Assembly (NCBI GenBank): GCA_038124025.1
Contig: JAYPBC010000012.1
Coordinates: forward strand, 1 to 64,000
DNA: 64,000 bases
Reading direction: 5' to 3'
Source of the DNA: UBA1275 sp038124025
GTDB taxonomy: Bacteria > Bacteroidota > Rhodothermia > Balneolales > Balneolaceae
In this document: positions 1 to 9,026 of the stretch, in pieces
Numbering within the stretch: position 1 is the stretch's first letter
Layout of the letters: every line of letters starts with the position of its first letter
Made by a program: the position numbers and the translations under genes
Notes under the pieces: model-generated
What the model saw: only the letters and a program-made list of their open reading frames with translations
What the model was told of the DNA's origin: nothing
Database searches by the model: none

Positions 1-187
1 CTGCAAGTGCAATCCCAGAGCCCAGTGTCACTACATCCATATCCACATCATTTTGGATGCGATTCAAATAAAAATCTCGAACATATCCCCCCACCAAAAA
101 GCTTTCTTGGCCTAGCTTATGAGCTTGTACACTTATTTCCTTTAGGAGGTCTTTATGCACCGTAGGTATGTCATGAGGGAATTCCAT
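1..187 (-). CDS. tRNA CCA-adding enzyme / polyA polymerase family nucleotidyltransferase, N-terminal part (cut by window edge)
   Basis: The reverse strand from an ATG at 185-187 reads through to the window edge, giving the first 62 residues of a class II nucleotidyltransferase. It contains the family signature LVGGYVRD, followed about ten residues later by an acidic cluster NDVDMDVVT that matches the catalytic Asp-x-Asp region of CCA-adding enzymes and poly(A) polymerases. These enzymes add or repair the 3'-terminal CCA of tRNA in the cytoplasm. The rest of the gene lies outside the window, so CCA-adding activity cannot be told from A-adding or polyadenylating activity. The start fits because stops lie upstream and the signature sits at the usual distance of about 30 residues from the N-terminus. 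Confidence 0.8.
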   Translation of the reverse strand, partial: MEFPHDIPTVHKDLLKEISVQAHKLGQESFLVGGYVRDFYLNRIQNDVDMDVVTLGSGIALA

Positions 188-656
188 ACTCAAAGATAAG
201 GATGTTCGTCTTGTCAATCAGCCTTTTGTTCTTCCGCACTCTTTTTTCCTAGTATCTGCTCTATTTTGCCTAGTCTGTATTTTGGTTACTGATTTTTTTG
301 GGGCTATTGATAGGAGTAGCATCAGCGACGGATTAAGTAATCGAATGTGCTTTTTCAGCCTCGCTTTCTTTACTCAACAGAATTAAACAGGCCGTATAAT
401 TTAAACTGCTACAAAAATTTAATTCTATATTTCAAAATGAAATCATTCATTATAATAATCATTATATGATAAGAAGTATAACTTCTTGCGTCAGAACAAC
501 TATTTCACTCTGATTACTGTTAAAACTACTACTCTGAACACTCAATCCAATAAAAGTATAAAAAAGGTCTTCAAGCAAGCTTAAAGACCGTAATTAATAA
601 TTTATATATTATTTTTACGCTATAATATAGCTTATTTAATAGCTATTTTTTATATA
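188..656. other. Intergenic region without a recognisable gene
   Basis: About 470 bases of AT-rich sequence lie between two minus-strand genes. I see no credible coding frame or RNA gene. The only defined element is the minus-strand hairpin terminator at 560-589. The remainder (188-550) would hold the promoter of the CCA-adding enzyme gene, but no convincing promoter motif stands out. Confidence 0.5.
560..589 (-). terminator. Rho-independent terminator after the nucleotidyltransferase gene
   Basis: Read on the minus strand, GGTCTTTAAG and CTTGAAGACC form a stem of about 10 bp, with one G-T pair and a four-base loop. A run of six T follows at once. It lies about 70 bases beyond the stop codon of the nucleotidyltransferase and in its direction of transcription. 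Confidence 0.75.
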
Positions 657-1673
657 TTATTTCTTAGTCATTATTGAGTGATCGCCTACATGTATTTCTC
701 CGTCTACATTCGTGAGTTTCGTATGTGCTCCTATAGTAGAATCCGTTAATGTACATCCATCAAGGCGGGCATGATCTCGAACAATAGAATGGGATAGCTT
801 ACTATTCTTTAAAACGCACCCCTTCTCCACACTTACGTTTGGTCCAATAGTACCCCCTTCTAGGGTGACATCCTCAGCTAAGTAAACCGGCGAAATAATC
901 GTCGTCTTCTGCTTGGCATAGGCCTCTATTTGTTCTGCTGAGTTATGAGCTTCTTTTTCCACAATTATACCGGTTGTCTCAAGCCAAGCGGGTAACGTTC
1001 CGCAATCTAACCATTCATCTACCGTAGCTGTTTTAAATAATTTTCCATCTTGAATCATACGATCTAGCGCCTCCGTCAGGAAATACTCTCCACCAGGGCC
1101 TTTCAGATCATTATCAAGCACAAATTCGAGCTCTTTCCTTAACTTTGCCCCATCCTTGAAATAATACACTCCAATAATGGCTAAATCCGAGATAAACTCC
1201 GCTGGCTTTTCCACAAAACCAGTTATTTTATCTCCCTCATAAACAGCCACGCCAAATCTAGAAGGATCTTCTACTTTTTTAAGCCAAATTACACTATCCG
1301 CCCCATCCACATTAAAAATTTCTTTGCTGTCAAATAGAGTGTCTGCAAAAGCAATAATCACCTCTCCATCCAAATCTTGTTGGGCACAATAAACAGCATG
1401 GGCCGTGCCAAGGGCTGTCTCTTGTACTCTAAATGTACATTTTGCGCCATGTCGCGCGCTCATCTGCTCTAAAGGCTCCTTTATTGGGCTCCCAAAATCG
1501 GGCCCCAAAATATATACTATCTCCTCAATAGTTCGATCCATTGTGCGTATAAAGGTCTCTACTAATCGCTCTACAATCATTGTTCCAGCCACTGGCAATA
1601 ATGGCTTTGGAACAGTATGTGAATGAGGTCGAACTCTTGTCCCGCGACCCGCCATTGGAATAATTAATTTCAT
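657..1673 (-). CDS. Sugar-phosphate nucleotidyltransferase with C-terminal left-handed beta-helix
   Basis: 338 residues. The N-terminal Rossmann-like nucleotidyltransferase domain carries the NTP-binding signature GRGTRVRPHS near residue 9, then PKPLLPVAG. Further sugar-nucleotide pyrophosphorylase motifs follow: FADT (about 109), FVEKP (about 153) and WLDCGT (about 221). Residues from about 258 to 330 form hexapeptide-like repeats (I/V-G-x-x-x) typical of a left-handed beta-helix. The expected reaction is NTP + sugar 1-phosphate to NDP-sugar + PPi, feeding envelope polysaccharide synthesis in the cytoplasm. Substrate (glucose, mannose or an amino sugar) cannot be read from sequence. It is transcribed divergently from the membrane-anchored Mur ligase 295 bases away, and ends in a clear terminator. 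Confidence 0.85.
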   Translation of the reverse strand: MKLIIPMAGRGTRVRPHSHTVPKPLLPVAGTMIVERLVETFIRTMDRTIEEIVYILGPDFGSPIKEPLEQMSARHGAKCTFRVQETALGTAHAVYCAQQDLDGEVIIAFADTLFDSKEIFNVDGADSVIWLKKVEDPSRFGVAVYEGDKITGFVEKPAEFISDLAIIGVYYFKDGAKLRKELEFVLDNDLKGPGGEYFLTEALDRMIQDGKLFKTATVDEWLDCGTLPAWLETTGIIVEKEAHNSAEQIEAYAKQKTTIISPVYLAEDVTLEGGTIGPNVSVEKGCVLKNSKLSHSIVRDHARLDGCTLTDSTIGAHTKLTNVDGEIHVGDHSIMTKK

Positions 1674-1968
1674 ACTACCCGTTTTTTTAAATTTGTTACG
1701 TAAACAACACTAGATGTGTTATTTTTTCGTGCTAAATATACGGCCCTTTTATTTGAATGCCCAAGTGTGGATGCTAAAATCTGGACCACTATATTCACAA
1801 TTAAATAGGGCTTGAGTCAATGTTGTCCATTCAATTAGCTCGAGAAATTCAACTATTCTTAGCTATCTTTATCCTCGGACCTTAAAACAGGAATTACTTT
1901 CTTACGAAATAAGGGCTACAAAGATAGTCTCTTGTTCTTTTGAGCTGTATCCCTTGATTACTTTTCCC

Positions 1969-3699
1969 ATGCTACATACCTATTATCTGCTTTTTTTAGA
2001 CCTATTTGCGGTGATTTTTACCCTAACCATCCTACGGGTTCTGTACTACAGGTGGATTTATTATTTACATGTTTTTCAACAATTAGGATATAAAAGCAAT
2101 GAATTACGCGGTTGGTTAAAAGATCATTGGGACGAAAAAGTGATTCCTAGAAGCTTGGTTTATTTTTTAATAAGTACCATGCTACTCATTTTTGGAGCCG
2201 AATTCTTTAAAATACGGCTAAGCTTATCAGCTGAGGCCATTATCCTTTTTTCGTGGGGTATAGCCTACCTTGGCTCAACAAAAGCCTTCCGTCCTAAAAA
2301 AGTAAAAAAGCCATTGGTTTGGACGGCTCGAGTAAAACGTCTATCCCTCCCGTTTGGACTTTTTAGCCTAATTCTCCCACTTCTTGCTGTCTATTTAGGT
2401 TTCGTTAGTTGGTTCAATTCCGCTATTGCACACCCACGGTTGCAAGGAGCCGCCAGCATACAATTTGATGCCCCAAGTTTAGCCTTGGGCCTGGCTCTAG
2501 GCTATGTTTTCATTCCCCTATTCTTACTGATATCGGGCTTGCTCACTGCCCCCATCGAGCGGCAAGTACAGAATGGATATAAACGTCAAGCTCGCAAAAA
2601 ATTAGCCTCTCTGCCGCAACTAAAAGTGATCGCCATCACGGGGAGTTATGGTAAAACAAGCGTCAAATTTATGCTCAGGGATGTGCTAAAAGAGCGCTTC
2701 AGCGTGTGCGTTACCCCGGGAAGTTTTAATACTCCAATGGGCATATGTAAAGTTATTAACAATGACTTAAAGGCGCATCATCAAATATTGATTTTAGAAA
2801 TGGGTGCACGTTACGCCGGAAATATTAGTGAACTCTGTGATATTGCTCAACCCGATATATCCATCGTTTCAAATGTAGGACTTGCTCATTTGGAAACCTT
2901 TGGAAGCCAAGAGGTCATTGCTATAGAAAAAGGCACTTTAGTGGATCGTTTGAAAAAAGGGGGGGTGGCCGTATTAAATGGAAATGACCCCATTGTATCA
3001 AAAATGGGCATAGAACGTAGTGACATCCAACGTATTCACGTTGGCCTCTCTTCCTTAAGTGACACCAACTCAGAATTACATCTAAGCGCCTCCGAAGTGG
3101 ACTATTCTACCGAAGGAACTCGCTTTACACTCCATAGAAACTCGGGGGGCAGCCCCTCAGAATCGTGGGATATTCAGTGTACATTATTAGGCAAACACAA
3201 TGTGCAAAACTTGTTATTAGCCCTAGGTGTTGGCGATCACCTTGGGCTTCGTATGAATACAATGCAATTGGCTGCAAGTCAAATTGAACCGATACAACAT
3301 CGGCTTGAATTGAAAGCAATGGGTAATTATTTCATGATAGATGACGCCTTTAATTCCAACCCTGTGGGCGCCAAAAATGCCGTGGAAATTCTAGGGGCTT
3401 TTAGCTCAGTTCAACGTTTCATTATTACGCCTGGAATGGTTGAATTAGGGGATATTGAGGCAGAAGAAAATCACAAATTTGGGGCTTACATCGCTAAGGC
3501 TAAGTTAGATTTTGCTTTTATTGTCGGTTTGGAAAGGGGTAAAGTAATTGAACAGGGATATCTAGAAGCTGGAGGAGACCCCAAACGCTTAGAACGGGTA
3601 GAATCCCTTTTCGTAGCTAATGAAAAGCTTAAACAACATATTAAGCCAGGAGATGTGGTACTCTATGAAAACGACTTACCTGACATTTACAACGAATAA
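1969..3699 (+). CDS. Membrane-anchored MurF-like Mur ligase
   Basis: About 576 residues from the ATG at 1969; an in-frame TTG at 1954 would add five residues, and neither has a clear ribosome-binding site. The first ~195 residues hold four or five hydrophobic segments with no similarity to the UDP-binding domain of MurF. An ATP-dependent Mur ligase central domain follows: P-loop GSYGKTS (about 231 counted from the TTG), FNTPMGI, ILEMGARYAGNI and NVGLAHLETFGS. The C-terminal domain carries DDAFNSNP, the counterpart of the MurF substrate motif. Classical MurF joins D-Ala-D-Ala to UDP-MurNAc-tripeptide and is soluble, about 450 residues. The membrane domain suggests action on a membrane-bound or lipid-linked substrate, or membrane tethering (inference). 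It could be the organism's only MurF or a paralogue; the window cannot decide. Confidence 0.75.
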   Translation: MLHTYYLLFLDLFAVIFTLTILRVLYYRWIYYLHVFQQLGYKSNELRGWLKDHWDEKVIPRSLVYFLISTMLLIFGAEFFKIRLSLSAEAIILFSWGIAYLGSTKAFRPKKVKKPLVWTARVKRLSLPFGLFSLILPLLAVYLGFVSWFNSAIAHPRLQGAASIQFDAPSLALGLALGYVFIPLFLLISGLLTAPIERQVQNGYKRQARKKLASLPQLKVIAITGSYGKTSVKFMLRDVLKERFSVCVTPGSFNTPMGICKVINNDLKAHHQILILEMGARYAGNISELCDIAQPDISIVSNVGLAHLETFGSQEVIAIEKGTLVDRLKKGGVAVLNGNDPIVSKMGIERSDIQRIHVGLSSLSDTNSELHLSASEVDYSTEGTRFTLHRNSGGSPSESWDIQCTLLGKHNVQNLLLALGVGDHLGLRMNTMQLAASQIEPIQHRLELKAMGNYFMIDDAFNSNPVGAKNAVEILGAFSSVQRFIITPGMVELGDIEAEENHKFGAYIAKAKLDFAFIVGLERGKVIEQGYLEAGGDPKRLERVESLFVANEKLKQHIKPGDVVLYENDLPDIYNE

Positions 3700-3730
3700 A
3701 CCCTCCTGGATATCTTGGGGCAGCGTGGCA

Positions 3731-5092
3731 CTATTCGTATCGAATAACTCGGGCTGGGTGTACCTTAGCTGCATTTCGAGCGGGCAACCAACTCGCTAAA
3801 AGGCTCAGGCCAAGGGTTCCTAACATAATCAAAAGAACATCGGTCCATTGAATGTCTACTGGGTATGCGTCAATAATAAAGGCAGAGGATAACTTTAACA
3901 GGCCAAATGTGTCTTGCAAGTAACAAAAGCCTAGACCCAATAAAGCGCCTAAAAGTGCCCCTATTAAGCCAATAATTAGTCCCTGCTGGATAAAGATAGC
4001 TTGCACTTGTTTAGCTGTTAATCCCATAGAACGTAGTACTCCAATATCTCGCTTCTTTTGGAGTACAATCATGCTTAAAGAGCCTAAAATATTCAGAGCT
4101 GCAACCAAAATAATGATCATAAGCACGACAAATGCCCCCCATTTTTCTAGATACATAACATCATATAAAGGTTTTTGTAGATCATACCATGTTTTTAGAG
4201 CAATGGCAGAACCAAAAAGGTCATTCTTTACGCTCGCTAGGCTTGCCTTGACCTCTTCGGCCTGCTGTATGTCTTGCAAAGATATGTCCATGCCCGAAAT
4301 CTTATTTCTAGTTAAGAAGAGTCTATGCGCCGCAGAAATATCTAATAAAATAGGGGGTGGAGATGATATGTAAGGGAGTTCATAAACTCCTCTCACTGTA
4401 AATATCATGGACCTTGGAATGCTTATTTGGGTGAGTGCTTTTTGCATATGCCTAGCACTCAATAAAACTACTTCATCTCCGAGATCTAACTGTAATTCTG
4501 CTCGTAAATACTCTGGAATTAGTATGCCTGGGCGTCCTTGCAAAACACTCAAATCTTTGTCGCCACTTTTTAGCGGTAGATTTTCTAAAAAGCCTTGCTC
4601 CTCATTGATATCTATGGCCTTTTGGTCCATGGACCCCGAACTTCCTGCAACATCCTTGATGTTATCCAAGCTCATGGGTTCATCGCCGCTCATTGTATAG
4701 CCAGCAGACAGCTTGGCTGGAATACCCTTAATCTCCACGACCTTATTTTCGTATGGCTGCACTCCACTAAGCGTGCGGGTACGTAATAAAGCCATTCCCT
4801 CTACAAAGGGAGTGAAGTCTATAATCCTCGAATCCTCTTTGAGCAGTTGCGCCATTTTTTCGTTCCATTCTAATACAGGCCCGCCAATACTCTCGACCCG
4901 TAAAGCAGGGTCATAACCTAATAGAAAACCCTGAATTACCGTAAAAAAACCGTTAAAAATAGATAATACACTAATAAGTAAGGCCGCTCCTATGGTAATT
5001 CCCGATACACTTATGTAAGTAAGTACAGAAAGCAAAGAAACATGCTTTTTTGCAAACAAATACCGCCGAGCAATCTTTCTAGAAATGTTCAT
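3731..5092 (-). CDS. FtsX-family ABC permease, lipoprotein-releasing LolC/LolE-like
   Basis: 453 residues. One transmembrane helix near residues 25-50 is followed by a large periplasmic (MacB_PCD-like) domain to about residue 310. The C-terminal FtsX domain contains three helices and a cytoplasmic coupling segment with KKRDIGVLRSMG, a hallmark of LolC/LolE and MacB permeases. In Gram-negative bacteria LolCDE extracts lipoproteins from the inner membrane for delivery to the outer membrane. No ATPase gene (lolD) adjoins it here. It converges with the Mur ligase, only 31 bases separating the stops. Related FtsX-type exporters cannot be excluded. Confidence 0.8.
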   Translation of the reverse strand: MNISRKIARRYLFAKKHVSLLSVLTYISVSGITIGAALLISVLSIFNGFFTVIQGFLLGYDPALRVESIGGPVLEWNEKMAQLLKEDSRIIDFTPFVEGMALLRTRTLSGVQPYENKVVEIKGIPAKLSAGYTMSGDEPMSLDNIKDVAGSSGSMDQKAIDINEEQGFLENLPLKSGDKDLSVLQGRPGILIPEYLRAELQLDLGDEVVLLSARHMQKALTQISIPRSMIFTVRGVYELPYISSPPPILLDISAAHRLFLTRNKISGMDISLQDIQQAEEVKASLASVKNDLFGSAIALKTWYDLQKPLYDVMYLEKWGAFVVLMIIILVAALNILGSLSMIVLQKKRDIGVLRSMGLTAKQVQAIFIQQGLIIGLIGALLGALLGLGFCYLQDTFGLLKLSSAFIIDAYPVDIQWTDVLLIMLGTLGLSLLASWLPARNAAKVHPARVIRYE

Positions 5093-5255
5093 ACGCTAAA
5101 ATGAATAAATTACAACTAAGGTAAAATAGAGAATGTTCCTCTCAACCACATAATTGAAGCTACTTAGAACATTATTTAGCGCATAAATTCATATATTATA
5201 GCCTCTTGAAAGTGTCTATTTCTCGTTCAAAACAACCAATTATATAGGAAGTTAT

Positions 5256-7439
5256 TTGTTACCGCCGGAAATTATTCAGTCCATCGATAATGGATCACAC
5301 GGAGATCCATTTAGTATTTTGGGGCCTCACTTAGTCGAGATAGATCGTAAAAAGAAAGTAGTTGTTAGGGTTTTTAGGCCAGACGCTAAACAGATTGAAT
5401 TGATTATTTCATCAAAAACACGCCATGTTATGACTCGCCTATCCGAGGGCGGTTTATTTGAATGGATATTTCCGAGAAGAAAACAAATACCTACATACCG
5501 CTTAACCATTACTCCATATCAAGGCCAACCCTACACTATTGAGGATCCTTATCGATTTAAACCCGCCATTGAAGAGTTGGACTTGCAGCTTTGGGGAGAG
5601 GGAAATCATGCCAAATCCTATACATTTATGGGTGCTCATCCCATAACATTAGATGGGGTTCAGGGAACTCATTTTGTGGTATCTGCTCCTGCCGCTTCCC
5701 GAGTCAGTGTTATAGGCTCGTTTAATCAGTGGGATGGAAGAGTTCACCGGATGAAAAAATATCATGACCAGGGACTTTGGGTGCTTTTTTTACCCCATGT
5801 ACGTTCGGGGGACACCTATAAATTTGAAATTAAAAGCCCTCGTCAGGATCCTCCGCTGAAAAAGGCCGATCCTTATGCTTTTTTATCCGAACTTAGGCCA
5901 CACACGGCCTCTATTGTTCAAGATCTAAATGGGTACGAATGGAACGATAAAAAATGGATGAATCAGCGTCAAAACGGGCCTGATGAACAAGCTATTTCGG
6001 TATATGAATGCCACCTCGGCTCATGGAAACGAAATGGATCAGATTTCTTGTCCTACCGTGAACTTGCCGAACAGCTTATTCCATATGTAAAAACATTGGG
6101 CTTTACCCATATTGAGCTCATGCCTGTCGCAGAACATCCCTATGATCCTTCTTGGGGATATCAACAAACGGGTTATTTTGCTGCTACTTCTCGTTTTGGA
6201 AGCCCTAAAGACTTTATGTTTTTTGTAGATCAATGTCATGCAGCCAATATCGGAGTTATCATTGATTGGGTACCCGCTCATTTTGCTAAGGACGAGCATG
6301 GGCTCTACCGTTTTGACGGTACTGGCCTATTTGAGCATGAAGACCCACGCCAGGGTGAACACAAAGATTGGGGTACAGCCATTTTTAATTTTGGTCGCAC
6401 CGAAGTTCAAAATTTTCTGATATCAAACGCCTTATTCTGGCTGGATTATTATCATATTGACGGCTTAAGAGTAGATGCGGTGGCCTCAATGCTTTATTTA
6501 GATTATTCGCGTGAAGACGGCGAGTGGATACCTAATAAATATGGTGGTCGAGAAAATATTGAGGCCATTGAGTTTCTAAAAAAGTTCAACTATTTCGTCC
6601 ATGAACATTATCCAGGTTGCCTGACTTTTGCCGAAGAATCAACCTCTTGGGGTGGTGTCACTGCTCCCGTGCAACAAGATGGTTTAGGCTTCGATTATAA
6701 ATGGAATATGGGCTGGATGAATGACACCCTAAGCTATATTGAAAAAGACCCAATCTACCGCCGATATCACCAAGGAGATCTTACTTTCTCTTTAGTATAT
6801 GCCTTTAGTGAACAGTTTATCCTGCCCTTCTCCCACGATGAAGTGGTTCACATGAAAAAGTCTATGCTGTCTAAGATGCCTGGTGACGATTGGCAAAAGT
6901 TTGCTAATCTCAGGTTGTTGTATACCTACATGTATGCTCATCCTGGTGCTAAGCTGCTGTTTATGGGCTCAGAGTTTGGACAGTGGGGGGAATGGAATGA
7001 TGCTCACTCACTGGACTGGCACCTTTGTGAATATACTCCTCATCAGCAACTACAAACCCTAGTAAAGGATTTAAATCATCTTCACCAAAATGAAGCTTCG
7101 CTATACGAACTTGATTCCAATTGGAAAGGCTTTGAGTGGATCGATTTCCATGATGCTGACAATAGTTTAATTTCCTTCGTCAGAAAAGCAAAAGATTCGG
7201 GCGATTTTGTAGTAGTTGTATTAAATTTCACGCCAACTGTACATCGTGGTTACCGGATTGGTGTTCCTGAGAACGGTAATTATGAAGTATTGTTTAATAG
7301 TGATTCGGAGTATTATGGGGGTAGTAATGTCGGAGTTGATGAATGCCTAGCGTCTCCAGAGTCATCTCATAATTTTTCTTCGTCTATATCGATCGATATC
7401 CCTCCATTGGCTGGTATCATATTAAAACCAAAGAAATAA
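5256..7439 (+). CDS. glgB: 1,4-alpha-glucan branching enzyme
   Basis: 727 residues, normal length for two-N-domain branching enzymes. An N-terminal beta domain (1-115) and a CBM48 domain (about 130-220) precede the GH13 barrel. The four conserved GH13 regions are visible: DWVPAHF (337), DGLRVDAVA with nucleophile D407, FAEEST with acid/base E460, and PFSHDEVVH with D528. The enzyme makes alpha-1,6 branches in cytoplasmic glycogen. The start is a TTG at 5256: no ATG or GTG lies nearby in frame, and AGGAAG at 5246-5251 gives a plausible ribosome-binding site. malQ begins three bases after the stop, so the two are surely one operon. Confidence 0.96.
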   Translation: MLPPEIIQSIDNGSHGDPFSILGPHLVEIDRKKKVVVRVFRPDAKQIELIISSKTRHVMTRLSEGGLFEWIFPRRKQIPTYRLTITPYQGQPYTIEDPYRFKPAIEELDLQLWGEGNHAKSYTFMGAHPITLDGVQGTHFVVSAPAASRVSVIGSFNQWDGRVHRMKKYHDQGLWVLFLPHVRSGDTYKFEIKSPRQDPPLKKADPYAFLSELRPHTASIVQDLNGYEWNDKKWMNQRQNGPDEQAISVYECHLGSWKRNGSDFLSYRELAEQLIPYVKTLGFTHIELMPVAEHPYDPSWGYQQTGYFAATSRFGSPKDFMFFVDQCHAANIGVIIDWVPAHFAKDEHGLYRFDGTGLFEHEDPRQGEHKDWGTAIFNFGRTEVQNFLISNALFWLDYYHIDGLRVDAVASMLYLDYSREDGEWIPNKYGGRENIEAIEFLKKFNYFVHEHYPGCLTFAEESTSWGGVTAPVQQDGLGFDYKWNMGWMNDTLSYIEKDPIYRRYHQGDLTFSLVYAFSEQFILPFSHDEVVHMKKSMLSKMPGDDWQKFANLRLLYTYMYAHPGAKLLFMGSEFGQWGEWNDAHSLDWHLCEYTPHQQLQTLVKDLNHLHQNEASLYELDSNWKGFEWIDFHDADNSLISFVRKAKDSGDFVVVVLNFTPTVHRGYRIGVPENGNYEVLFNSDSEYYGGSNVGVDECLASPESSHNFSSSISIDIPPLAGIILKPKK

Positions 7440-7442
7440 GTT

Positions 7443-8945
7443 ATGCGATTTCCACGATCCTGCGGCACCCTCGTGCACCCGACTTCTTTTCCAGGAAAAT
7501 ACGGTATTGGAGATTTTGGTTATGAGGCCCGAAAGTTCCTAGACTTCCTGGAGCATACCCAGCAAAGTATCTGGCAAGTACTCCCTCTTACCCCTACTGG
7601 CTATGGCAATTCACCCTATGCCTCTTATTCGGCTTTTGCTGGTAATCCCTATTTAATAAGCCCGGACATCCTTCTTGAAAAAGGTCTTTTAACTGCCTCT
7701 GAAGCACACTCACTTATTATTTCCTCATCTACTATGGTGGCCTATGAGCTGGCCTTTGAGAAGAAATCGGCGGCCTTGAAGTTGGCATCGGCTCGATTTT
7801 ATGAGAACTTGGACGGTGATGAAGAAAAAAAGTTTGAGCAGTTCAAGCTGGAGCATGGTCATTGGTTGGATGATTATGTATTGTTTATGGCCGTTGCTAA
7901 GAATCATCAAATGCAGCCTTGGAATACTTGGGATTCTGATATTGCAACACGTAAAAAATCGGCCATTAGCCAAGCAAAAAAGACCTTCGCGCAAGAAATT
8001 AAACTAGAGTATTGGCTTCAATACGAATTTTTAAATCAATGGCTGGCACTTAAGGAGTATGCCAATGCCAAGGGTATTCGTGTAATCGGAGATATACCAA
8101 TCTTTGTGGATCATAATAGCGCCGATGTCTGGGCCAATACCAAGTACTTTGCGGTAGATGAAAAGGGAAATAGAACCTTGGTAGCTGGGGTTCCACCGGA
8201 CTATTTCAGTGAAACGGGGCAGCTTTGGGGGAACCCTCAGTATCAGTGGGGGGCCTTAGAAAAAGATGGGTATTCATGGTGGGTTAAACGATTTAAGCAC
8301 ATGTTTTTAACCTGTGACGCCATCAGAGTAGATCATTTCAGAGGGTTTGATGCCTATTGGGAAATACCTGCTATCGAAAAAACAGCGGTGAATGGACGTT
8401 GGGTTACGGGCCCTGGAGAAAAATTATTTGATACCATCCTAAAAGAGTGTGGCGAGTTACCTATTCTTGCCGAAGATTTAGGTTTTGTGACCGAAGGAGT
8501 AGAAAGGTTGCGTGATAAATACGCGTTTCCAGGAATGAAGATTATTCAATTCGCCTTTGACGCCGACTCCAGCAATAGTTTTTTACCTCATAATTATCCC
8601 CAGAATTGTGTGGTTTATAGCGGCACTCATGATAACGACACCACGAAAGGGTGGTATGAACAAGCTCCCGAACATGAACGTCATTTTGCCCGTACCTACA
8701 CTCAATCCGATGGTACGCATATAAACTGGGATTTTATTCGCTTAGGAATGCTTTCAGTGGGCGATCAGGCGATCTTTCCACTGCAGGATTTTATAGGCCT
8801 ATCGACCGAGCATCGTATGAATTTTCCAGGAACTTCATCCGGAAATTGGCTTTGGAGGTACACCTCAGAAATGCTAGAAAAAATTGATGGGGACAAAATT
8901 CGCAAGCTTGTTGAATTAAGCAACCGTTCGATATTGGAAAAATAA
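7443..8945 (+). CDS. malQ: 4-alpha-glucanotransferase (amylomaltase)
   Basis: 500 residues, the usual size of GH77 amylomaltases without N-terminal carbohydrate modules. The N-terminus has GTLVHPTSFPGKYGIGDFG, and WQVLPLTPTGYGNSPY follows, both family hallmarks. Catalytic residues are in place: nucleophile D297 in DAIRVDHFRG, acid/base E344 in LAEDLG, and the transition-state stabiliser D397 in GTHDNDTT. The enzyme transfers glucan chains between maltodextrins in the cytoplasm. It follows glgB by three bases, so glycogen branching and oligosaccharide recycling are co-expressed. A hairpin just downstream probably ends the operon. Confidence 0.96.
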   Translation: MRFPRSCGTLVHPTSFPGKYGIGDFGYEARKFLDFLEHTQQSIWQVLPLTPTGYGNSPYASYSAFAGNPYLISPDILLEKGLLTASEAHSLIISSSTMVAYELAFEKKSAALKLASARFYENLDGDEEKKFEQFKLEHGHWLDDYVLFMAVAKNHQMQPWNTWDSDIATRKKSAISQAKKTFAQEIKLEYWLQYEFLNQWLALKEYANAKGIRVIGDIPIFVDHNSADVWANTKYFAVDEKGNRTLVAGVPPDYFSETGQLWGNPQYQWGALEKDGYSWWVKRFKHMFLTCDAIRVDHFRGFDAYWEIPAIEKTAVNGRWVTGPGEKLFDTILKECGELPILAEDLGFVTEGVERLRDKYAFPGMKIIQFAFDADSSNSFLPHNYPQNCVVYSGTHDNDTTKGWYEQAPEHERHFARTYTQSDGTHINWDFIRLGMLSVGDQAIFPLQDFIGLSTEHRMNFPGTSSGNWLWRYTSEMLEKIDGDKIRKLVELSNRSILEK

Positions 8946-8958
8946 GCGCCCAACAAAT

Positions 8959-8992
8959 AAAAAGGTGATTTTTCATTTAAAACTGCCTTTTT
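8959..8992 (+). terminator. Probable terminator of the glgB-malQ operon
   Basis: AAAAAGG (8959-8965) pairs with CCTTTTT (8986-8992) across a 20-base loop. The stem is short and AT-rich, but it ends in a T run and lies 14 bases after the malQ stop, before the next gene at 9027. Confidence 0.5.
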
Positions 8993-9026
8993 CGTATATT
9001 ATAAAATTGCAACTAATTTATATCAC

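Noticed and set aside
1954..1968. TTG start for the Mur ligase
   Set aside because: It adds only five residues and no ribosome-binding site; the ATG at 1969 is the simpler start. It cannot be excluded.
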